Assembly (NCBI GenBank): GCA_015058845.1
Contig: SVBO01000001.1
Coordinates: 125,258 to 189,257, forward strand
DNA length: 64,000 nucleotides
Direction of reading: 5' to 3'
Source of the DNA: Erysipelotrichaceae bacterium
GTDB lineage: Bacteria; Bacillota_I; Bacilli_A; Erysipelotrichales; Erysipelotrichaceae
Part shown: positions 18,341-27,903 of the stretch, piece after piece
Layout: each line of letters opens with the position of its first letter
How positions within the stretch are numbered: position 1 is the first letter of the stretch
Translations under genes and position numbers: made by a program
The notes under the pieces: generated by a model
What the model was told of the DNA's origin: nothing
The model's database searches: none
Seen by the model: only the letters and a program-made list of their open reading frames with translations

Positions 18341-19433
18341 TTCAAATAAGGTTGCTAAATCTACTTTCAAGTGGACTGAAGAACGCCCATTTGAAGCCCT
18401 ACGTATCTTATCTTCTATCTTGATCGCATTAGTGATCACATTCGCTGTATTATGCTTTGTATCTCCAGATCCAGTAAATGACTTTATCTCATTATTGATC
18501 TATCCTACAAAGAGTTCATTCAACTTTGGATATGTATTCGTTAAGATGGTTCCATTATGCTTTGCAGGTCTAGCTACGCTATTATACTTCCGTACTGGTC
18601 TATTCAACCTAAGTACAGAGGGTATCTTCTATATTAGTGGTGTTGCTTGTACATACATTGCGATCAATACGAATATCTTAACTGGTAACTCTATCATCGA
18701 CTCTGCTATGACGATTCTATTTGCAGCGATCGTCGGTGGTCTGATCGCATTGATCCCTGGATATTTAAAGGGTAAATTAAATGCGGATGAAATGGTTATC
18801 TCATTAATGATGAATAATATCTTATATGGTATTGGGTTCTATATCGTTAAGACTTACTTAGCTGTTCCTGGTATTACAGGTACTTCTAGTGCTCCATTTG
18901 AAACTAGTGCTAAGTTATCTAACATTATTCCTAAGACTCAGGTACATAGTGGTATCTTGATCATGTTAGCTATGGTCATCTTAGTATATATTGTATTATT
19001 CAAGACTAAACTAGGATATTCTATTCGTATGACTGGTTTAAATAAGAGCTTTGCTAAGTATTCTGGTATGAGTGCTTTTAGTTTATTCATGGCTGTTCAC
19101 TTCATGGCTGGTTTCTTAGGTGGTATGGGTTCTGCTGTTGAGTTAATGGGTGTGTATCGTGCATTCACATGGTCAACTACTCCAGGTCTTGGTTTCGCTG
19201 GTGCTTTGATGGCTATGCTTGGTAAGAACCATCCTATTGGTGTTATGGTAGCTGCTTTTGGTATTAGTTATCTAAGAGCTTCTGCTCAATTACTTGCTAA
19301 CAGTAGTCCTGTTATCGATGTTAAGTTAGTTTCTATCGTAGAAGTTATTCTAACATTATTGATCTCTTCTCAATACTTCTTAAGAAAGTGGAGAGAAAAA
19401 CAATTATTAAAGGAGGAACAAAAGAATGGATAG
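18330..19433 (+). CDS. Nucleoside ABC transporter permease 1 (NupB/YufP type)
   Basis: Membrane protein of 367 residues with about nine helices. It is the larger of the two permeases of a BMP-type nucleoside importer; the loop YSIRMTGLNKSFAKYSGMS near 230 is the likely ATPase-contact segment. A Shine-Dalgarno (AGGAGG) sits within the end of the ATPase gene. The next permease starts within its last codons (19426), indicating tight coupling. Confidence 0.9.
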   Translation: MTTNSNKVAKSTFKWTEERPFEALRILSSILIALVITFAVLCFVSPDPVNDFISLLIYPTKSSFNFGYVFVKMVPLCFAGLATLLYFRTGLFNLSTEGIFYISGVACTYIAINTNILTGNSIIDSAMTILFAAIVGGLIALIPGYLKGKLNADEMVISLMMNNILYGIGFYIVKTYLAVPGITGTSSAPFETSAKLSNIIPKTQVHSGILIMLAMVILVYIVLFKTKLGYSIRMTGLNKSFAKYSGMSAFSLFMAVHFMAGFLGGMGSAVELMGVYRAFTWSTTPGLGFAGALMAMLGKNHPIGVMVAAFGISYLRASAQLLANSSPVIDVKLVSIVEVILTLLISSQYFLRKWREKQLLKEEQKNG

Positions 19434-20346
19434 CAATATTATTTCTTCTTTCTTCACAGCGGACTTCGTCTTCGTTGTCATTCGTGTAGGTGTCCCTCTA
19501 TTATTCGCTGCTATGTCTGCTTATATCGCTGCTCTTGCTGGTATTTCTAATATTGCTGTTGAAGGTATCATGATCTTCGGTGCTTTATTTGGAGTATACT
19601 TCTCTGCTATTACTGGTAGTGCTTGGGGTGGTCTAGCTGGTGTTGTTGCGATCGGTATTCTATGTGCATTAGTTATCGCATTCTTCACTATGAAGATGAA
19701 GGCTAATCCTATTATGATCGGTATTGCGTTGAACCTATTCGCTGCTGATATTTCTATTTGGTTATTATTAGTTTGGACTGGTTCTAAGGGAACAACTGCT
19801 TCTCTTCCATCTAAGGTCCTACCTACTGTAAATATTCCTTTCTTAGAGAATATTCCTATTCTAGGTGAGATCTTATCTGGTCACTATTTCTTAACATATG
19901 TATGTATCGTTCTAGCGATCTTATTAGCTATCTTAGTATATAGGACTCCACTTGGTCTACATATGAAGGCTTGTGGTCTAGATGCGCATGCTGCTGAATC
20001 AGTAGGTATCAAGGTAAATAGAGTTCGTTTGATCGCTATTATCTTATCTGGTATCTTTGCTGCTCTTGGTGGTGCTTATCTATCTATGGGATACATGTCT
20101 ATCTTCTCTAATAACATGACTGCTTCTCGTGGTTGGATCGGTATTGCTGCTCAAGCAGTAGGTCAAGGTAACTTCTTGATCGTTGTGATCACTACAGCTG
20201 TATTCGCATTTGCGCAAGGTATCGTTAACCGACTAGCATTAACTACATTACCAGCTGAATTGATCAATACGATTCCTTATATCTTCGTTCTTATTGGTCT
20301 GATCGGTCTTTCTATCAATGAATACAGAAAGGCTAAGAGCCACTAA
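19426..20346 (+). CDS. Nucleoside ABC transporter permease 2 (NupC/YufQ type)
   Basis: Membrane protein of 306 residues and the smaller permease partner. The coupling loop GLHMKACGLDAHAAESVGI near 181 is conserved with its paralogue at 23088. The stop codon TAATG overlaps the start of the nucleoside hydrolase gene. Confidence 0.9.
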   Translation: MDSNIISSFFTADFVFVVIRVGVPLLFAAMSAYIAALAGISNIAVEGIMIFGALFGVYFSAITGSAWGGLAGVVAIGILCALVIAFFTMKMKANPIMIGIALNLFAADISIWLLLVWTGSKGTTASLPSKVLPTVNIPFLENIPILGEILSGHYFLTYVCIVLAILLAILVYRTPLGLHMKACGLDAHAAESVGIKVNRVRLIAIILSGIFAALGGAYLSMGYMSIFSNNMTASRGWIGIAAQAVGQGNFLIVVITTAVFAFAQGIVNRLALTTLPAELINTIPYIFVLIGLIGLSINEYRKAKSH

Positions 20347-21281
20347 TGACACGCAAGATCATTATTGATTGTGATCCTGGTCATGATGATGTGATGGCTA
20401 TTCTATTAGCCCTTGCACATCCTGAAGAACTAGAGATCTTAGGATATACGACTGTTTGTGGTAACCAATTAGTAGAGAAGGTTACAGCTAACTTAGCGAA
20501 AGTACTTACTGCGATCGGTAAGTCTGGTAAGATCGCTATGGGATGTGATACTCCTTTACACTATGCACCAGATCCTCAACCAGGAGCTCATGGCGAAAGT
20601 GGTCTGGATGGACCTATTCTACCAGAAGCTACTGTTAAGGTCTTAGATAAACATGCGATCGAGTTCATGAGAGATGTACTGGAGAATAGTGATAAGAAGA
20701 TCACTATCGTAGCTCTTGGTCCCCTTACAAATATAGCAGTATTCCTTAAGACTTATCCACATTTAAGATCTAAGATAGAGTGTATCACTCTTATGGGAGG
20801 AAGTATCTATAGTGGTAATATCCTTCCGAAAGCAGAATTCAATATCTATGAAGATCCACATGCTGCTAAGATCGTCTTTGAATCCAGTATTCCGATCATT
20901 ATGAGTGGCTTAGAAGTATGTAATGAAGCTTCGATCCTACATACAGAGATAGATGCTTTACAAGGAAATGGGAAAGTACAAGATCTTGCCCATGATATAC
21001 TACAATTCTTTTCTAAATATAATAGAGATAGAAACAAAGATAGATCTCCTCTCTTTGATGTAGTACCGATCATGCATCTGCTACATCCTGAATATTTCAC
21101 TAGTCAGAAATTTCCAGTGCACATCGAAGTAGCTGGTGAATATACTCGTGGTATGACTGTTGTAGATCTAAGAGAACCTCGTGATCCTAATACATTGAAT
21201 GCTGAAGTATTAACACACTGTGATCGAGATAAGTTTATGAAAGTATTCTTAGATGCCTTGATCCAACTTGATAAGAATTAA
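20346..21281 (+). CDS. Inosine/uridine-preferring nucleoside hydrolase family protein
   Basis: Enzyme of 311 residues that would hydrolyse the N-glycosidic bond of imported nucleosides to free base and ribose. The calcium-binding DxDxGxDD motif is seen as IIDCDPGHDDVMA at residues 6-18. A later NIYEDPHAAKIVF near 165 and Asp near the C-terminus complete the site. It starts directly at the end of the permease gene (overlap of 1 nt). Base specificity cannot be read. A paralogue is at 22058. Confidence 0.92.
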   Translation: MTRKIIIDCDPGHDDVMAILLALAHPEELEILGYTTVCGNQLVEKVTANLAKVLTAIGKSGKIAMGCDTPLHYAPDPQPGAHGESGLDGPILPEATVKVLDKHAIEFMRDVLENSDKKITIVALGPLTNIAVFLKTYPHLRSKIECITLMGGSIYSGNILPKAEFNIYEDPHAAKIVFESSIPIIMSGLEVCNEASILHTEIDALQGNGKVQDLAHDILQFFSKYNRDRNKDRSPLFDVVPIMHLLHPEYFTSQKFPVHIEVAGEYTRGMTVVDLREPRDPNTLNAEVLTHCDRDKFMKVFLDALIQLDKN

Positions 21282-21297
21282 ATCATTTAAATACAAC

Positions 21298-21326
21298 AAA
21301 GCTGTAGGTCATCCTACAGCTTTTAT
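21298..21326. terminator. Bidirectional terminator between the two nucleoside modules
   Basis: An 11-bp perfect stem (AAAGCTGTAGG with its complement) around a 4-nt loop, with T tracts on the plus strand. It lies between the convergent nucleoside hydrolase and TauE genes. Confidence 0.8.
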
Positions 21327-21329
21327 TTA

Positions 21330-22052
21330 CTATAAACATTGTATAAATGTTACTACCCCAGAGAAAGCTAAGAACATATACATCAATCTCTTCATCTTCT
21401 CATGTGAGATACGATCAACGACTCTTATTCCGACAAACTCTCCGATCAATATACCAATCAGACCAGGAAGGATCAACATCACGATCTTCTCATCAATTAC
21501 ATTATTCATAATACGAATGAGTGTCGTGTATAAACTAGTTAACAAGAAATATACTTGTGTTGTTCCAATATACTCTTCCTTAGAATTAGTGATCGTAAGG
21601 AAGTATAAGGCCATCGGAGGACCACCGATTCCAAATAGACCATTAGCTGCACCAGCAAGCATTGCACAAGTGATCACTGTGGGAAGATCTGCTTTTAGCT
21701 TTACCTTATCACTGAAGAAGATAAAGTAAATAGCTAATACGATCAGGAATAAGGCAAAGATCATCTTCATTAGGTTAGTATCAAGTCCAGTTCCTATATA
21801 GATCACTACCGTACTGATTGCGAAACTAATAAGTGAAGGGATCCATATCATACGATAGTTCACGAATTTACGATACTTCACCACCAAGATCACATTCAAC
21901 ACCACAGTAACCATGACATTTAATGCAGATGCTTGCATGATCGGTAAGATATACGGAAGGAACAGCATGATCACGATACCACTACCAAACCCTGTAACAG
22001 TTTGTGTAAAACCACCCAATAAAGCAGAAATAAATACTATTATATAGTTCAT
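21330..22052 (-). CDS. TauE/SafE (DUF81) family membrane transporter
   Basis: Membrane protein of 240 residues with about eight helices in two halves and the family signature near the start (SALLGGFTQTVTGFGSGIV). Members export sulfite, sulfoacetate or other organic anions; the substrate here is unknown. As last gene of the ribokinase-BMP operon it might export a waste product of nucleoside breakdown, such as a free base, but that is speculative. It lies 5 nt after the hydrolase gene. Confidence 0.82.
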   Translation of the reverse strand: MNYIIVFISALLGGFTQTVTGFGSGIVIMLFLPYILPIMQASALNVMVTVVLNVILVVKYRKFVNYRMIWIPSLISFAISTVVIYIGTGLDTNLMKMIFALFLIVLAIYFIFFSDKVKLKADLPTVITCAMLAGAANGLFGIGGPPMALYFLTITNSKEEYIGTTQVYFLLTSLYTTLIRIMNNVIDEKIVMLILPGLIGILIGEFVGIRVVDRISHEKMKRLMYMFLAFSGVVTFIQCL

Positions 22053-22057
22053 ATTAC

Positions 22058-23074
22058 TTATTTCGTAACTAATTCATGCATAATAGCAGCAAACTTCTCA
22101 CGATCTGCTTCCATAACTAGATCAACATTCTTAACAGCAGGTCTGAAGATACCATCTAGATCACGTGTAACTGGCTTGAAACTTACTACACTTACACCAT
22201 CAGCAGTACCACCACTATAATCCATATGCATATTACAATTAACGACCTTAGTAAATACAGAACGATCTAATAGCCCAGCAATACATAAAGCATCATGTAC
22301 AGCAGCAGTTTCCTCACCAATATGCCAGTTATGTTGGAAATTACTATAATTCTTAATACGACGCTTAATAAATGTAGCAGCTGCATATCCAGCCTTAGTA
22401 CCAGAATCTTCAAATGCTTGTGCCTCTTTTAACTTAATACCAGTCTTATGAGTTACATCTAATGGAACGATAGTCAACTTACAACCAGATTGTAATACGA
22501 TCTCTGCAGCTTCAGGGTCAGCCCAGAAGTTAAATTCAGCTCTTTGTAATGGACCAGAGTTTCCTTCTTCTAAACCAGCACCCATGATCATGATCTCTTT
22601 GATCTTACTGCAGATTCTTGGTTCTGCTCTCATAGCTACTGCTAAGTTAGTTAATGGACCAACAGCAACGATCGTAATATCTCCTTCAGATGCCATTAGT
22701 GTATCAATATAGTAAGATACTGCACACTTATCTTGAGGTTGTAAAGATGTCTCAGGTAGATCTAAGTGATTACCATGGTTCTCTTGTCCATCAAAATACT
22801 TATCACCATAAGGGATCAATGGTCTTCTATCCTTATTTAAAGTACATACTAATGGTAAAGCACATCCCTTATATACCTTTACCTCATCACCCTTACCAAC
22901 AAAATCTACAACACGTAAAGTATTATCTGTAGTTAATTCAACATTACGATTACCATTTACTGAACAAATACCTAATAAATCGATCTCCTCAGCAGCCATA
23001 GCCATCAAAATAGCCACCGCATCATCTGTACCAGTATCAACATCTAGAATAACTTTATATTTTTCCATAATCAT
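22058..23074 (-). CDS. Nucleoside hydrolase (IunH family), second copy
   Basis: Enzyme of about 338 residues with the calcium-site motif VILDVDTGTDDAVA at its N-terminus, NFWADPEAAEIVL near 185 and an Asp near VHDALCIAGLL near 265. It is longer than the copy at 20346. Two starts are possible: ATG at 23074, close to AAGGAG, or ATG at 23068 with more normal spacing. Operon position after the two permeases is the same as in the mirror module. Different substrate preference from the other copy is likely but unproven. Confidence 0.9.
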   Translation of the reverse strand: MIMEKYKVILDVDTGTDDAVAILMAMAAEEIDLLGICSVNGNRNVELTTDNTLRVVDFVGKGDEVKVYKGCALPLVCTLNKDRRPLIPYGDKYFDGQENHGNHLDLPETSLQPQDKCAVSYYIDTLMASEGDITIVAVGPLTNLAVAMRAEPRICSKIKEIMIMGAGLEEGNSGPLQRAEFNFWADPEAAEIVLQSGCKLTIVPLDVTHKTGIKLKEAQAFEDSGTKAGYAAATFIKRRIKNYSNFQHNWHIGEETAAVHDALCIAGLLDRSVFTKVVNCNMHMDYSGGTADGVSVVSFKPVTRDLDGIFRPAVKNVDLVMEADREKFAAIMHELVTK

Positions 23075-23087
23075 TTCTCTCCTTTAA

Positions 23088-24020
23088 TTATTTAGATTGT
23101 GCTAATTCTTTCTTTCTCTTTTCTTCTTGTTCCATATCATGTTTCGATACAACAACAAGTGCAATAATAGTAATTAAATATGGAAGCATTTGTAATGGTT
23201 CTGGTGGAAGATTAAGTGTCTGTAATGTCATTGCTAGAGCATCTACACCAGCAAATAAGATCGCTACGAACATTGTTCTAAATGGACGAGCATTAGATAA
23301 GTTCATTGCTGACATACCAATGAAACCACGCCCTGCGATCATACTTGCAGAGAACCATGATAAGTAACCCATTGACATATAAGCACCACCAAATGAGCAG
23401 ATAATACCAGTTAAAGCAAAGGCTAATAACTTAATACCCATAACATTGATACCGACTGATTCAGCAGCCTTCTCATTCTCACCTACTGCACGGATCTTTA
23501 ATCCAAGTGGTGTCTTATAGATCAAGAACCAAACTAATACAACAACAACAAATGCGAAATAAGTTAATAAATTGTGCCCAGAGAATACATCTCCAATAAA
23601 TGGAATATCCTTGATCACAGGTAATTCAACTGTTGGGAATGATAGAGAAGGTAATTTGATCGTTGTTCCTTTCTCTCCGATCAACATAAAGATAATGAAG
23701 ATCGTCAATCCATCAGATAGACGGTTAATAGAAACACCTGTTAAAGTCATATCTGCTTCCATCTTTAAAGACATAAAGCCTAAAAATACTGAGATCAATA
23801 AACCACTTAACAATGCACCGATCAATCCACCGATCAAGCTTTGTGAATAAGCACTAGCAACAGCTCCAGCCATAGCAGAGATCAACATCGTACCCTCTAA
23901 AGCAATATTATTAGAACCAGATTTACGTGTGATCAGACCACCCATTGATGAGAAGATCAATGGTGTTGATAAACGGATCGTTGAGAAAAGTAAGCTTGAA
24001 ATAAATGATAATGAGAACAT
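23088..24020 (-). CDS. Nucleoside ABC transporter permease 2, second copy
   Basis: Permease of 310 residues, the smaller partner, with the coupling loop LGLKIRAVGENEKAAESVGI near 180 matching its paralogue at 19426. It ends in a basic and acidic cytoplasmic tail (EEKRKKELAQ). It lies 3 nt after the larger permease gene, so the two are translationally linked. Confidence 0.9.
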   Translation of the reverse strand: MFSLSFISSLLFSTIRLSTPLIFSSMGGLITRKSGSNNIALEGTMLISAMAGAVASAYSQSLIGGLIGALLSGLLISVFLGFMSLKMEADMTLTGVSINRLSDGLTIFIIFMLIGEKGTTIKLPSLSFPTVELPVIKDIPFIGDVFSGHNLLTYFAFVVVVLVWFLIYKTPLGLKIRAVGENEKAAESVGINVMGIKLLAFALTGIICSFGGAYMSMGYLSWFSASMIAGRGFIGMSAMNLSNARPFRTMFVAILFAGVDALAMTLQTLNLPPEPLQMLPYLITIIALVVVSKHDMEQEEKRKKELAQSK

Positions 24021-24023
24021 ATA

Positions 24024-25109
24024 TTAATTCGCTCCTTTCTCTGTTTTAGTCTGAGCATCTTGGATCAAGGCTTTATGTTTAGTACTTGCTAATAATGCCT
24101 TAGCTGCAATGAAGATAACCACTAATGATTGAATTACTGTAACTAATTCTACGGGTACATCAGTCATACGGTTAACTAAGTCACCACCTGCGCGAATATA
24201 AGATAGTAAGAATGCTACTACTGGAACAGCCAATGGGTTATTCTTTGCGATAGTAGCAATGATAACACCATCGAACCCATATCCAAGATGTGCTTCCCAA
24301 TTCAATTGTTGATAGATACCTAAACATTCAATAGAACCACCAATACCAGCTAACATTCCACCAATGAATTGAGCTGATAGAATAGATTTCTTAGTATCGA
24401 TGCCAACATACTTAGCAAATGCTGCATTCTGACCAGAATAACGCATATTATAACCTACTTTAGTCTTATATAATAAGATATAAGTAATAATAATAGCCAC
24501 GATCATAATAAAGATACCTGTATGGATACGAGTACCCTTCAGGATACGTGTTAATAGTGCGTTTTCAGAGAAGAATGGTGTTCCGTTGTACGAAAATGTT
24601 GGATCTTTTAACCATTGGATCAAAATGAATCTACCAATATATAACATAACATAATTCAACATGATACTAGAAACAACGATATGTGCCTTATACTTCTCAT
24701 TAATATATGCGGGAATAAAGGACACACATCCTCCGACTAGACCCGAAGCAGCGATACACAATGCTGGCAATACGATCGGTGGAAGATCTAGATGCAAAGC
24801 AATGATCGCAGTAACACTACCTGCAATGAAGAACGCTCCATCGACACTCATATTGAATCGATTTACTTGGAACATCATACACATAGCAAGACCACAGAAT
24901 GATAATGGAATCAATAGTTCGATAACTGTACCAAATCTTCTTAATGATGTTAATGGGCCTATTGTAAACCAATATAAAACATCTAATGGTTGATCACTTA
25001 CGAAGAAGATTACGATCATGATCGCTACGATCGCTAAAGTAACTGCAAACGCAATACGGATCGCTTCGAAATATTTTAGAAAGAACTTTCTGAACTTATC
25101 TCCCATCAT
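24024..25109 (-). CDS. Nucleoside ABC transporter permease 1, second copy
   Basis: Permease of 361 residues, the larger partner and paralogue of the protein at 18330. Around nine helices are visible, and VGYNMRYSGQNAAFAKYVGI near 222 is the probable ATPase-contact loop. Its start overlaps the ATPase stop codon by 4 nt. Confidence 0.9.
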   Translation of the reverse strand: MMGDKFRKFFLKYFEAIRIAFAVTLAIVAIMIVIFFVSDQPLDVLYWFTIGPLTSLRRFGTVIELLIPLSFCGLAMCMMFQVNRFNMSVDGAFFIAGSVTAIIALHLDLPPIVLPALCIAASGLVGGCVSFIPAYINEKYKAHIVVSSIMLNYVMLYIGRFILIQWLKDPTFSYNGTPFFSENALLTRILKGTRIHTGIFIMIVAIIITYILLYKTKVGYNMRYSGQNAAFAKYVGIDTKKSILSAQFIGGMLAGIGGSIECLGIYQQLNWEAHLGYGFDGVIIATIAKNNPLAVPVVAFLLSYIRAGGDLVNRMTDVPVELVTVIQSLVVIFIAAKALLASTKHKALIQDAQTKTEKGAN

Positions 25110-26662
25110 CTTGCAGCACCCCCGATCTCCTCTTCACTTTGTTTTTTGACACCTAACATATACTCACCGATCATATATTCATCTACTTTAGAAGCATCCT
25201 CAAAATAAGCAGTGATCTTACCATCGACCATAACCATCAAACTATCACTTACAGTTAATAACTCCGTTAGATCAGCTGAAACTAGTAATACACCTACCCC
25301 TTCTTGTCGAGAGATATCTACCAATCTATGACGAATATACTCAGCAGCACCTACATCGATACCACGTGTTGGTTGATTAGCTACTACTAACTTAGCATCA
25401 CTTGTAAATTCACGAGCTACGATAACTTTCTGGATATTACCACCAGATAAAGCACCTACATTATTTCCCTTATCCATACACATTACTTGGAATTCTTTGA
25501 TCAAACGATCTGCTTCTGATTCGATCGCTTTCTGATCAATGAAGAAATTCTTAGAGAATTTTGGTTTAAAGAAACGGTCTGCTACTAAATTATCTTTGAT
25601 CGATACAGAAGATGCACATCCATCTACCATACGATCCTCTGGAATATACGCGACCCCTAATTCTCTACGATCACGGATCGTTTTATTCGTAATAGAAGTT
25701 CCAGCTAGGATCACTTCTCCTACAGATGCTTTCTTTAAACCAGTAATGATCTCAGCCACTTCATTTTGACCATTACCCTCTACAGCCGCAATACCTAAGA
25801 TCTGACCAGCATGGATCGCAAAATCTATACCATTTACGACTCTCTTATCAAAATCATTTACAAATACTAGATCTTTTACTTCAAGAACTTTCTCTCCAAA
25901 CTTCACTTCATCTTTATGCATATCTAGATCGATCTCACGTCCTACCATCATCGCAGAAAGAGAAGAAGGAGTTTCTTTCGCAACATCTCCACTGCCAACT
26001 TGTTTACCACGTCTAAGGATCGTATAGCGATCACAGATCTGAATGACTTCATCTAATTTGTGAGAGATAAAGATGATCGTATGTCCATCTTTTGCTAAGA
26101 TCTTAAGTGTTTCGAATAGTTCTTTTGTTTCTTGGGGAGTTAATACAGCAGTTGGTTCATCTAAGATCAAGATCTTAGCTCCTAATAATAACGCCTTAAG
26201 GATCTCTAACTTTTGTTTACCACCAACAGACAGGTCCATAGCCTTCATATTAGGATCTAGTACCATATTGTACTTCTTACCAAGCTCAATACATGTCTCA
26301 ACCGCTTTCTTAGAATCGATCGTAAACATTGACCCTTTAGGAATATCTCCTAAGATCAGATTCTCAGTTACTGTCATTGATGGTACTAACATAAAGTGTT
26401 GATGGACCATACCGATACCTAGATGAATCGCTTCTAAAGCATTCTTGATCTTAACTTCTTTACCATCGATCAAGATCCTTCCACCATCAGCTCTTTCAAA
26501 TCCAAACAACATTTTCATTAATGTAGTCTTACCGGCTCCATTTTCTCCAAGTAATGCATGGATCTCTCCACGATTAACAGATAGAGTAACATCTTTATTA
26601 GCTACGAAACCATTTGGATAAACTTTCGTCATTTTATCCATCAATAATACATTGTCACTCAT
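25106..26662 (-). CDS. Nucleoside ABC transporter ATP-binding protein (double-domain), second copy
   Basis: Double ATPase of 518 residues, nearly the same length as its paralogue at 16781. Walker A GENGAGKTT near 38, Walker B AKILILDEPTAVLTP near 163, second-half LSGGNIQKVIVARE near 405 and NQPTRGIDVG are visible. A Shine-Dalgarno (AAAGGAGAG) precedes the ATG. It is separated from the upstream BMP gene by a hairpin. Confidence 0.92.
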   Translation of the reverse strand: MSDNVLLMDKMTKVYPNGFVANKDVTLSVNRGEIHALLGENGAGKTTLMKMLFGFERADGGRILIDGKEVKIKNALEAIHLGIGMVHQHFMLVPSMTVTENLILGDIPKGSMFTIDSKKAVETCIELGKKYNMVLDPNMKAMDLSVGGKQKLEILKALLLGAKILILDEPTAVLTPQETKELFETLKILAKDGHTIIFISHKLDEVIQICDRYTILRRGKQVGSGDVAKETPSSLSAMMVGREIDLDMHKDEVKFGEKVLEVKDLVFVNDFDKRVVNGIDFAIHAGQILGIAAVEGNGQNEVAEIITGLKKASVGEVILAGTSITNKTIRDRRELGVAYIPEDRMVDGCASSVSIKDNLVADRFFKPKFSKNFFIDQKAIESEADRLIKEFQVMCMDKGNNVGALSGGNIQKVIVAREFTSDAKLVVANQPTRGIDVGAAEYIRHRLVDISRQEGVGVLLVSADLTELLTVSDSLMVMVDGKITAYFEDASKVDEYMIGEYMLGVKKQSEEEIGGAAR

Positions 26663-26686
26663 CGATTCTCTCTCCTTTCGAAAATT

Positions 26687-26721
26687 TAAAATACAAGCAG
26701 GAAAGTATCTCCCTGCTTGTA
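26687..26721 (-). terminator. Intercistronic hairpin after the second BMP gene
   Basis: Perfect 10-bp inverted repeat (TACAAGCAGG/CCTGCTTGTA) with a 10-nt loop and TTTT on the minus strand, between the BMP and ATPase genes. It mirrors the hairpins after the other two binding-protein genes in this window. Confidence 0.75.
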
Positions 26722-26741
26722 TATATACTTTTTGTTAATTA

Positions 26742-27827
26742 TTATTGGCAGCTTTCAACGTAAGCATTGAATGCATCATCAGTAATATCGAATGCAGATT
26801 CAACCTTTACTTCACCGCTAATAACCTTAGCTTGTAGATCTTGAACTTGTGCTTGGATGTCAGCAGGAACACCGTCAACCATTGGAGCGATCTCTACAGC
26901 ACCTTCGATTAAACCTTGTGATTCGATTCCACCCCAAGGAAGATCATCTTCACCAGTAAAACGTTCAACGATAGTTACTAATAACTTAGCACCATTCTTC
27001 ATAGCAGAAGAAGCAATACGAGCAGACATTTCAGGGTTAGAAGAAGCATAAGCCTTAGATTGGTCAGCATCTACACCAATAGCCCATACACTTTGTTCCT
27101 TAGCAGCATCTAATACACCTAAACCAGCAGTACCAGCAACTTGAGCAACAACATCAGCACCTAGACCGATTTGAGTAGTAGCTAATTCTTTAGCCTTAGC
27201 AGAGTCAGCGAAGTCACCTACATAAGAGATAAGAACTTTGATATCTGGATTGATATGTTGAGCACCTTGGATATAACCAACTGTGAAGTCATTGATTACA
27301 GCATTTTGCATACCAGCTACATAACCGATTGTACCAGTTTCACTTAATAATGCAGATAATGCACCAGTTAAGAATGTAGCTTCATTTTGCTTATAAGAAA
27401 TAGCAGCTACGTTGTCAGTAGTAATACCAGTATAAGCAGCACTAGCATCTACTAATACGAAGTTGATATCTTCATAGTCATGAGCAGCCTTTGTAGCAAT
27501 TAGATCAGCGAAACCTGAACCAGCTGGAGTAATGATTAGATCTGGTTCTTGGTCACAAGTATCATAGATAGTAGATTCGAACTTAGAAGAATCACCAGCA
27601 CATTCAGTGAATGTAATTTCTACATCTTCACCTAAGTTAGCTTTTACTTCTTCAACACCAGCATAGATAGAATCTGTAAAACCTAGGTCACCGCGTTTTT
27701 GAGGAACGATTACAGCTACTTTTACTTTTTCTTCTGTATCTCCTGCGTTTCCACCTTGGTCTTTGTTACAACCTGTTAAGCCTAAAGCTAACATTGCAAC
27801 TAAAAATAATGAGAATACCTTTTTCAT
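26742..27827 (-). CDS. BMP-family nucleoside-binding lipoprotein, second copy
   Basis: Lipoprotein of 361 residues with lipobox LGLTGCNKD (Cys near 20) and PnrA/Bmp features: VAVIVPQKRGDLGFTDSIYAG at the start and AQVAGTAGLGVLDAA near 220. It should deliver a nucleoside to the ATPase/permease set that follows. It is only moderately similar to the copy at 15618 by eye, suggesting the two importers bind different substrates. Confidence 0.9.
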   Translation of the reverse strand: MKKVFSLFLVAMLALGLTGCNKDQGGNAGDTEEKVKVAVIVPQKRGDLGFTDSIYAGVEEVKANLGEDVEITFTECAGDSSKFESTIYDTCDQEPDLIITPAGSGFADLIATKAAHDYEDINFVLVDASAAYTGITTDNVAAISYKQNEATFLTGALSALLSETGTIGYVAGMQNAVINDFTVGYIQGAQHINPDIKVLISYVGDFADSAKAKELATTQIGLGADVVAQVAGTAGLGVLDAAKEQSVWAIGVDADQSKAYASSNPEMSARIASSAMKNGAKLLVTIVERFTGEDDLPWGGIESQGLIEGAVEIAPMVDGVPADIQAQVQDLQAKVISGEVKVESAFDITDDAFNAYVESCQ

Positions 27828-27903
27828 GTCTTTTTTCCTCCACCTTTTAGTTTTATATTGATCTCTTATTAGAGATTCTTTAACGGTACATGACCGTTAA
27901 ATA

